From positions 1 through 13,441 of the forward strand of contig DHIR01000043.1 in NCBI GenBank assembly GCA_002403905.1: 13,441 nt of DNA, in the 5' to 3' direction. The notes below the pieces were generated by a model. That model made no database searches. It saw only the letters and a program-made list of their open reading frames with translations, and had not been told where the DNA came from. This stretch comes from Mucilaginibacter sp. UBA4741. GTDB taxonomy: Bacteria > Bacteroidota > Bacteroidia > Sphingobacteriales > Sphingobacteriaceae. Below, piece by piece: positions 8,888-13,441 of this stretch. Both the position numbers and the translations under genes were made by a program. The number at the start of each line of letters is the position of its first letter. The first letter of the stretch is position 1.

Positions 8888-9187
8888 ATGAAAAAGCTAA
8901 CAGTAATTTTAATTGCAGCTACCGCATTAATGTTATTTGCAACTAGCAGCAATGCGCAAGTAGTAGTGAAAAAAAGATTGGTTGAACGCCAGTTGGTGGT
9001 TTATCGCTCACCCCGACCATCGGTAAAACATTTTTGGGTTGATGGTGAATGGGTACAGGAAGGAAAGTCCTATGTTGAAGTGCCGGCACATTGGGCCATC
9101 GCCCCGCATCCACATGCGTTATGGGTACCAGGCGAATGGAGACCCCGTAAAGGTGGCTATGTTTGGCTGCCTGGTAAGTGGAGATAG
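8888..9187 (+). CDS. Secreted YXWGXW-repeat protein (copy 2)
   Basis: This 99-residue paralogue of the 8045-8350 product has a Sec signal peptide (MKKLTVILIAATALMLFATSSNA, cleavage near residue 23) and the same repeat layout: HFWVDGEW (48-55), HWAIAPHPHALWVPGEW (68-84) and GGYVWLPGKW (89-98). Copy 2 is nearer the canonical YxWxPGxW form than copy 1. The mature protein is basic and aromatic, with no cysteine, no membrane segment and no catalytic motif; family function is unknown. Like copy 1, it is followed about 20 nt later by an AGTGTCCGTCCG terminator hairpin. Protein divergence (about half identical) and poorly conserved spacers point to an old tandem duplication. Confidence 0.85.
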   Translation: MKKLTVILIAATALMLFATSSNAQVVVKKRLVERQLVVYRSPRPSVKHFWVDGEWVQEGKSYVEVPAHWAIAPHPHALWVPGEWRPRKGGYVWLPGKWR

Positions 9188-9206
9188 TTTAACCCTGATT
9201 TATGGA

Positions 9207-9262
9207 AGTGTCCGTCCGATACTGGAGCCTATAGGTTTTAGACGGATGGACACGCTCTTTTT
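9207..9262 (+). terminator. AGTGTCCGTCCG palindromic repeat, copy C, acting as terminator
   Basis: GTGTCCGTCC (9208-9217) pairs with GGATGGACAC (9244-9253), 10 bp with one G-U pair, then a T-run at 9258-9262. The loop carries CCTATAGG, the equivalent of the inner hairpin in copy B (CTGGAGCCT here, CTGGGGCCT there). It starts 19 nt after the second YXWGXW stop. Confidence 0.7.
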
Positions 9263-9301
9263 ACATTATAAAATCTTTTTAATAATCGTATTATTGTTAT
9301 A

Positions 9302-10528
9302 ATGAAACGATTATTAACCAACCTTACCTTCCAGGTTATCCTGGCAATTATACTGGGTGTTATTGTGGGGCTTTACTTTAAACCGTTTGCACCTACAGCG
9401 CAGATGATAAGCAAAGTATTTATCAGTTTGATAACGATGCTGATAGCGCCTATCATCTTCTTCACCATTGTACTGGGTATTGCAGGTATGAGCGATATGA
9501 AAAAGGTGGGCCGTGTAGGCGGTAAGGCCCTGCTTTACTTTGAGATTGTTACCACCTTCGCCCTTATTATAGGTGTAACCGTTGCCAACCTGGTTAAACC
9601 CGGCGAGGGCTTTGTAAGCACCGTAAAGGCCGATACCAGCAAGCTGGAGGTGTACCAAAAGGCAGCATCCGAAATGCATTGGGGCGATTTTTTGGCGCAC
9701 ATTGTACCATCTAACGCGTTTGCTGCTTTTGCAGCAGGCGATATTTTGCAGATCCTATTCTTCGCGATATTATTTGGTTTTGGGTTAAGCAAAATGGGCG
9801 ACTCGGGCAAAGTAGTGATAGACCTTTTTGAAAAGCTATCTAAAGTGTTCTTTAATATGATGCATATCGTGATGAAGGTGGCCCCGATAGGCGCTTTCGG
9901 TGGGATGGCTTATACTATAAGCACTTATGGCATTAAAACACTGCAACCATTGGCTTTGCTGATGGCATCGGTTTATATTACCATGTTCCTGTTCATATTT
10001 GTGATATTGAATATTATTTGCCGCATCTATAAATTCAGTTTATGGCAGTATTTAAAACACGTTAAAGAGGAGATACTGATTGTGTTGGGTACCTCATCGT
10101 CAGAGTCGGCCTTGCCGGGTATGATGGAAAAGCTGGAGAAATTTGGCTGCTCCAAATCGGTCGTTGGGTTAGTTATCCCGGCGGGCTATTCATTTAATCT
10201 GGATGGTACTACTATCTATTTATCTATGTCGGTAATATTTTTGGCGCAGGTGTTTCATATCCCGTTAACGCTGGCGCAGCAATTAGGCATCATCGGCATA
10301 TTAATGATAACCAGTAAAGGCGCGGCAGGCGTAACCGGCAGCGGCTTTATTGTGCTGACATCAACCCTGGCCGCCATCAAAGTTATCCCGGTTGAGGGCG
10401 TGGCGATACTGTTAGGGGTGGATAGGTTTATGTCGGAAGCGAGGGCTATTACTAATGTGATTGGTAATGGTGTTGCTACGATTGTGATTGCGAAGAGTGA
10501 GGGGGAGTTTAAGCCCCCAGCCCCCTGA
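9302..10528 (+). CDS. dctA: C4-dicarboxylate:cation symporter (DctA/GltP family)
   Basis: This 408-residue inner-membrane carrier belongs to the SDF (dicarboxylate/amino acid:cation symporter) family, with eight transmembrane helices and two re-entrant hairpins. Diagnostic segments: HP1 GTSSSESALP (263-272), TM7 NLDGTTIY (299-306), HP2 SKGAAGVTGSGF (338-349) and TM8 DRFMSEARAITNVIGNG (374-390). The wording of these segments is closer to DctA (succinate, fumarate, malate) than to glutamate carriers, though substrate cannot be fixed by reading. The C-terminal KPPAP and the TGA stop are encoded by a C-rich palindromic repeat (10511-10597). It lies between the YXWGXW gene and sucD; the link to the TCA cycle through succinate is suggestive, but a 164-bp spacer with repeat and promoter elements argues against an operon. 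Confidence 0.92.
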   Translation: MKRLLTNLTFQVILAIILGVIVGLYFKPFAPTAQMISKVFISLITMLIAPIIFFTIVLGIAGMSDMKKVGRVGGKALLYFEIVTTFALIIGVTVANLVKPGEGFVSTVKADTSKLEVYQKAASEMHWGDFLAHIVPSNAFAAFAAGDILQILFFAILFGFGLSKMGDSGKVVIDLFEKLSKVFFNMMHIVMKVAPIGAFGGMAYTISTYGIKTLQPLALLMASVYITMFLFIFVILNIICRIYKFSLWQYLKHVKEEILIVLGTSSSESALPGMMEKLEKFGCSKSVVGLVIPAGYSFNLDGTTIYLSMSVIFLAQVFHIPLTLAQQLGIIGILMITSKGAAGVTGSGFIVLTSTLAAIKVIPVEGVAILLGVDRFMSEARAITNVIGNGVATIVIAKSEGEFKPPAP

Positions 10529-10597
10529 AGGGGGAGCTTTTGATTAACAAGTTGCTCTATTTACTGGCTGTTCCCCCTTCAGGGGGTTAGGGGGTTT
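10511..10597. repeat. Paired CCCCCTGAAGGGGG repeat overlapping the dctA stop
   Basis: The left arm (10511-10537) contains the hairpin CCCCC-TGAA-GGGGG (10521-10534) preceded by AAGCCCCCAG; the right arm (10567-10597) contains CCCCC-TTCA-GGGGG (10573-10586) followed by TTAGGGGGTTT. The arms are long inverted repeats of each other, so the region can form either two small hairpins or one long stem with a roughly 35-base loop. It probably terminates dctA transcription. C-rich repeats of this form are frequent in Bacteroidota spacers. Confidence 0.75.
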
Positions 10598-10661
10598 GTA
10601 AATTTTTCATCATCAAACAAAAAATTCACTCCTCAGACACGTAGCGGGCCGAAAATAATTT

Positions 10662-10669
10662 TAGCTTTG
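10662..10669 (+). promoter_or_regulatory. Candidate -7 promoter element of sucD
   Basis: TAGCTTTG fits TAnnTTTG exactly and lies 23 nt before the sucD ATG. No TTG/TTTG -33 element is visible at the usual distance. Confidence 0.45.
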
Positions 10670-10692
10670 CGATATAAAAGAAAATCAAACCA

Positions 10693-11571
10693 ATGAGTGT
10701 TCTCGTAAATAAAGATTCTAAAGTTATAGTTCAGGGTTTTACAGGTAATGAAGGTAGCTACCACGCATCGCAGATGATAGAGTATGGTACCCAGCTTGTT
10801 GGCGGTGTTACGCCGGGCAAAGGTGGCCAAACGCATTTGGACCATCCGGTATTTAATACCGTAGCCGATGCTGTTGCTAAAACCGGTGCCGATGTATCTA
10901 TCATCTTCGTTCCGCCTGCATTTGCAGCCGACGCGATCATGGAAGCCGCCGAAGCCGGTATTAAAGTTATTGTATGTATCACCGAAGGTATCCCTACAAA
11001 GGATATGATTGCGGTTAAAGAATATTTGACGGATAAAGATAGTCGCCTGATAGGCCCTAACTGCCCCGGCATTATTACTGCCGACGAAAGCAAGATTGGT
11101 ATTATGCCGGGCTTTATCTTCAAAAAAGGTAATGTAGGTGTGGTTTCAAAATCGGGCACGTTAACTTATGAGGCGGTTGACCAGGTTGTTAAAGCCGGTT
11201 TAGGCATCACCACCGCCATTGGTATTGGTGGCGACCCAATTATAGGTACACCAACCAAAGAAGCTGTTGAGCTGTTAATGAATGATCCTGAAACACATGG
11301 TATCATCATGATAGGCGAGATAGGCGGCGGCATGGAAGCCGAAGCTGCTCTTTGGATAAAAGCAAACGGTACTAAGCCTGTGGTGGGCTTCATAGCTGGC
11401 CAGACAGCACCTCCGGGTCGTAGAATGGGCCACGCAGGTGCAATTGTTGGCGGTGCCGATGATACTGCTGCTGCTAAAATGAAGATCATGCGCGAGTGTG
11501 GTATCCGTGTTGTAGAGTCGCCTGCCGAAATTGGTGCTGCAATGGCTGAGGAATTGGCGAAATTAGTATAA
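10693..11571 (+). CDS. sucD: Succinyl-CoA synthetase (ADP/GDP-forming) alpha subunit
   Basis: SucD carries the phosphohistidine and the CoA site of succinyl-CoA synthetase, which makes ATP or GTP from succinyl-CoA in the TCA cycle, in complex with the beta subunit SucC. The 292-residue length is typical. Visible features: CoA-binding Rossmann domain with [11 protein letters not shown] (14-24) and [12 protein letters not shown] (37-48); [10 protein letters not shown] (118-127); [12 protein letters not shown] (208-219); and the active-site His247 in [10 protein letters not shown]. The start [15 protein letters not shown] is standard. sucC is not next to it; the upstream neighbour is dctA and the downstream one msrB, so this is a sucD separated from sucC, as often in Bacteroidota. 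A strong terminator follows at 11601-11631. Confidence 0.97.
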   Translation: MSVLVNKDSKVIVQGFTGNEGSYHASQMIEYGTQLVGGVTPGKGGQTHLDHPVFNTVADAVAKTGADVSIIFVPPAFAADAIMEAAEAGIKVIVCITEGIPTKDMIAVKEYLTDKDSRLIGPNCPGIITADESKIGIMPGFIFKKGNVGVVSKSGTLTYEAVDQVVKAGLGITTAIGIGGDPIIGTPTKEAVELLMNDPETHGIIMIGEIGGGMEAEAALWIKANGTKPVVGFIAGQTAPPGRRMGHAGAIVGGADDTAAAKMKIMRECGIRVVESPAEIGAAMAEELAKLV

Positions 11572-11600
11572 GATCTGAGATATTAGATTTGAGATATGAG
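11571..11600. repeat. AGATxTGAGATAT degenerate tandem repeat
   Basis: Two and a half imperfect units (AGATCTGAGATATT, AGATTTGAGATATG, AG) start on the last base of the sucD stop. Low-complexity GATTTGAGAT repeats are common in Sphingobacteriaceae spacers; no function is visible. Confidence 0.5.
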
Positions 11601-11631
11601 AAATCCTGGTCAAGTTGGCCGGGATTTTTTT
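11601..11631 (+). terminator. Intrinsic terminator of sucD
   Basis: AAATCCTGGTC pairs with GGCCGGGATTT over 11 bp (two G-U pairs) around an AAGTT loop, followed by T at 11625-11631. It lies 30 nt after the sucD stop. Confidence 0.85.
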
Positions 11632-11702
11632 GTTTTGATGATGTACGCCGACACTCCTTTTGCTTTAGTCAAACCTATGTAAACATCCATTTTAAAAACA
11701 AA

Positions 11703-11749
11703 GCGTCCTACTGTTTTGTCGTATATTGTATAGGTAGCGGACGGACACT
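11703..11749 (-). repeat. AGTGTCCGTCCG palindromic repeat, copy D
   Basis: Read on the minus strand this 47-bp unit starts AGTGTCCGTCCGCTA and ends AACAGTAGGACGC, matching copy A at both ends with a different middle. The ends are a degenerate inverted repeat (GTGTCC against GGACGC), and no U-run follows, so this copy probably does not terminate transcription. Confidence 0.65.
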
Positions 11750-11758
11750 AAACAGTAA

Positions 11759-11790
11759 CTCATTCGCTCAATCACTGATTCACTCATTAA
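11759..11790 (+). repeat. Four imperfect 8-bp units before msrB
   Basis: CTCATTCG, CTCAATCA, CTGATTCA and CTCATTAA follow each other without gaps and end 2 nt before the msrB ATG, so they form its 5' untranslated region and could affect initiation. Confidence 0.6.
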
Positions 11791-11792
11791 AA

Positions 11793-12155
11793 ATGGAATA
11801 CAATAAGCTAACATCCGATGAAGAGCGGGTGATATTACATAAAGGCACCGAGCGCCCATTTACCGGCGAATTATTAAATAATAAGGCCGAAGGTTTATAC
11901 GTTTGCAAACGCTGCGATACGCCGTTATATACATCCGACACTAAATTCGAATCGCATTGCGGTTGGCCAAGTTTTGATGATGAAATACCGGGCGCAGTTA
12001 AACGCGTACCTGACGCAGACGGACACCGTGTAGAAATTGTTTGTGCCAATTGCGGTGCCCACCTGGGCCATGTCTTCGAGGGCGAATATTTAACCCCAAA
12101 AAACACCCGCCACTGCGTTAATTCTTTGTCGATGAAATTTGTTCCAAAAGCATAG
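11793..12155 (+). CDS. msrB: Peptide-methionine (R)-S-oxide reductase
   Basis: MsrB reduces methionine-R-sulfoxide in proteins, repairing oxidative damage, usually with thioredoxin. The 120-residue protein is a single SelR domain: zinc-binding CxxC pairs Cys38/Cys41 (CKRC) and Cys84/Cys87 (CANC), HCGWPSF with Cys56 in the position of the recycling cysteine, GHVF (92-95), and the catalytic Cys108 in RHCVNSLSM. No signal peptide, so cytoplasmic. ATG 11793 starts just ahead of the conserved domain; the frame stays open upstream to 11589, but that extension would run across the sucD terminator and repeats and has no protein character. The fusion partner MsrA is absent. The gene appears to stand alone. 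Confidence 0.96.
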   Translation: MEYNKLTSDEERVILHKGTERPFTGELLNNKAEGLYVCKRCDTPLYTSDTKFESHCGWPSFDDEIPGAVKRVPDADGHRVEIVCANCGAHLGHVFEGEYLTPKNTRHCVNSLSMKFVPKA

Positions 12156-12580
12156 CAAATATTTCGCCGATAAATTTAATTATTCGTTAATAGAGATTTA
12201 ACATGCTCTTAATCACCATTTTCTAATCTCCACAAATAATTTGTTTATAACTTATGCATGATGTGTAAAACTATCACTAACATCTAAAATACGCAACGCA
12301 TATCTTTGGATTATAAGTTCTTTAAAGCTATCTAAATTATCGGTGATCCTTGCCGATAAAGAAAGAGAAACCATCTGCCAACCAGCTTGTCGGGTGGGCT
12401 GATATACACTGTTAAAAGAGTCAAAAGAGGGATTTGTGAGGGTGATTTTTAAAGTAGTTTAAGATGATGGATTTCGATTTATCATTGTTTAACAACAACT
12501 GCTTGGCGGCATTGTCGACTAAAATTACCAGGGTAGTTAAAGAAAATTAAGAGGTTGAACATTAAAATATAGCAAAGCGC
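12156..12580. other. Intergenic region and long putative leader of nrdB
   Basis: This 425-base spacer holds a TATCTTTG element (12301-12308), so nrdB mRNA may carry a leader of roughly 270 nt. Within it, TTATCGG (12337-12343) and CCGATAA (12353-12359) form a perfect 7-bp hairpin, and 12377-12401 (CCAACCAGC, then GTGGGCTG) can pair partly. A 28-codon ORF (12464-12550, MMDFDLSLFNNN...) ends 30 nt before nrdB. I do not see cobalamin riboswitch boxes or clear paired NrdR boxes. No larger gene is present. Confidence 0.55.
12301..12308 (+). promoter_or_regulatory. Candidate -7 promoter element upstream of nrdB
   Basis: TATCTTTG fits TAnnTTTG exactly and is identical to the element at 8851-8858. 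It lies 272 nt before the nrdB ATG, in a spacer with no other gene. No -33 TTG is seen at the usual distance. Confidence 0.4.
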
Positions 12581-13441
12581 ATGGCAGAAGAAACAGAATT
12601 ATTATTAAGAGAGAACAAGGATCGTTTTGTTATTCTACCTATCAAGTATCCCGAAATTTGGGAGATGTATAAAAAATGCGAAGCAAGTTTCTGGACAGCC
12701 GAAGAAATTGATCTTTCTGATGATTTAAAACATTGGGAAAGCATGAGTGCAGGCGAGAAACATTTCGTATCACACATCCTGGCATTTTTTGCTGCGAGTG
12801 ATGGTATTGTGAACGAGAACCTGGCCGTAAACTTTATGAGCGAGGTACAGTTACCAGAGGCTCGTTGCTTCTACGGTTTCCAGATCATGATGGAGAATAT
12901 CCACTCTGAAACTTATGCTTTACTGATAGATACTTATATTAAGGACCCTACCGAAAAAGACCGTTTGTTCCATGCTATTGATACCGTACCATGTGTAGGT
13001 AAAAAGGCAGAATGGGCATTGCGTTGGATCAACAACGGATCATTCGCCGAGCGTTTAATTGCTTTCGCGGCGGTTGAGGGGATCTTCTTCTCGGGCAGTT
13101 TCTGTTCTATCTTCTGGTTAAAGAAGCGTGGCCTAATGCCGGGCTTAACTTTTAGCAACGAATTAATATCCCGTGACGAAGGTATGCACTGCGAGTTTGC
13201 TTGTTTGTTGTATAGAATGTTAGATACTAAACTATCAAAAGAGGCGGCAACAGCTATCATTACAGACGCTGTTGAAATTGAAAAAGAATTTATCAGCGAT
13301 GCATTACCGGTTAGCTTGATTGGCATGAACGCTAAGCTAATGAGCCAATATATTGAGTTTGTTGCCGATAGATGGTTAGGCGAGCTTGGTTACGATAAAG
13401 TATACGGCGCGAGCAATCCATTTGATTTTATGGAGATGATA
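12581..13441 (+). CDS. nrdB: Ribonucleotide reductase class Ia small subunit (partial, runs off the window)
   Basis: NrdB (R2) holds the di-iron tyrosyl radical used by NrdA to make deoxyribonucleotides. The 287 codons present start [20 protein letters not shown] and are open to the last base; family length (about 320-350) suggests some tens of residues are missing. All radical-centre residues are visible by comparison with mouse R2: iron ligands Asp74, Glu105, His108, Glu166, Glu200 and His203, with the radical tyrosine at Tyr112. The wording ([41 protein letters not shown]) is strikingly like eukaryotic R2, a known trait of Bacteroidota NrdB. There is no N-terminal ATP-cone, unlike some Bacteroidota NrdB. 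nrdA would be expected next, outside the window. The leader may be regulatory. Confidence 0.96.
   Translation, partial: MAEETELLLRENKDRFVILPIKYPEIWEMYKKCEASFWTAEEIDLSDDLKHWESMSAGEKHFVSHILAFFAASDGIVNENLAVNFMSEVQLPEARCFYGFQIMMENIHSETYALLIDTYIKDPTEKDRLFHAIDTVPCVGKKAEWALRWINNGSFAERLIAFAAVEGIFFSGSFCSIFWLKKRGLMPGLTFSNELISRDEGMHCEFACLLYRMLDTKLSKEAATAIITDAVEIEKEFISDALPVSLIGMNAKLMSQYIEFVADRWLGELGYDKVYGASNPFDFMEMI

Noticed and set aside
9314..9700. 128-codon minus-strand open frame inside dctA
   Set aside because: Shadow of the symporter coding frame; the plus-strand protein is unambiguous.
11589..11792. In-frame upstream extension of msrB (68 extra residues)
   Set aside because: It runs through the sucD terminator, repeat copy D and the 8-bp repeats, and its residues have no domain or signal-peptide character; ATG 11793 gives the standard MsrB length.
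12016..12026. Fifth AGTGTCCGTC-type repeat inside msrB (AGACGGACACC)
   Set aside because: It is only a half-site within conserved MsrB coding sequence, with no partner arm at 46-48 bp, so chance resemblance is more likely.
12360..12420. Cobalamin riboswitch upstream of nrdB
   Set aside because: I looked for the B12-box and flanking conserved segments and could not find them; only short generic stems are present.
12934..13326. 130-codon minus-strand open frame inside nrdB
   Set aside because: Antisense shadow; all NrdB metal ligands are encoded on the plus strand.

Overview
The window looks like a core chromosomal segment of a Bacteroidota bacterium, most likely Sphingobacteriaceae (Mucilaginibacter/Pedobacter-like). 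This rests on gene families, not a database search: a DUF5686 outer-membrane protein with a CarboxypepD_reg-like N-terminus, a 58-residue histone H1-like protein, a eukaryote-like class Ia NrdB, a cytochrome c/FG-GAP lipoprotein, starts mostly without Shine-Dalgarno sequences, and several TATCTTTG-like elements resembling the Bacteroidota -7 consensus (TAnnTTTG).

Layout. Bases 81-1663 (+) hold a secreted cytochrome c/FG-GAP protein whose lipoprotein signal lies in a different frame from its body. Bases 1976-2152 (+) encode the histone H1-like protein. Three minus-strand genes follow: dapA (2256-3131, lysine/cell-wall pathway), a DUF5686 surface protein (3257-5701) and ligA (5933-7942, NAD+ DNA ligase). 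The plus strand then carries two paralogous secreted YXWGXW-type proteins (8045-8350 and 8888-9187), a DctA-type dicarboxylate symporter (9302-10528), sucD (10693-11571), msrB (11793-12155) and the 5' part of nrdB (12581 to the window end).

The genes are mostly single transcription units split by 100-540 bp spacers and do not form one pathway. The only functional pairing is loose: DctA imports C4-dicarboxylates, and SucD works with SucC (not in the window) at the succinyl-CoA step of the TCA cycle.

The spacers hold most of the unusual content: four copies of a 46-48 bp inverted-repeat element beginning AGTGTCCGTCCG, a composite palindromic element at 8483-8714 bounded in part by a perfect 16-bp inverted repeat, a CCCCCTGAAGGGGG-type repeat that supplies the C-terminus and stop codon of dctA, a 33-bp perfect palindrome, AT-rich degenerate repeats, and a roughly 270-nt leader before nrdB with a hairpin and a 28-codon ORF. 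I found no defence system, CRISPR array, rRNA, tRNA, transposase or prophage gene. The strongest candidates for something undescribed are the dispersed palindromic elements, not a new multi-gene system.
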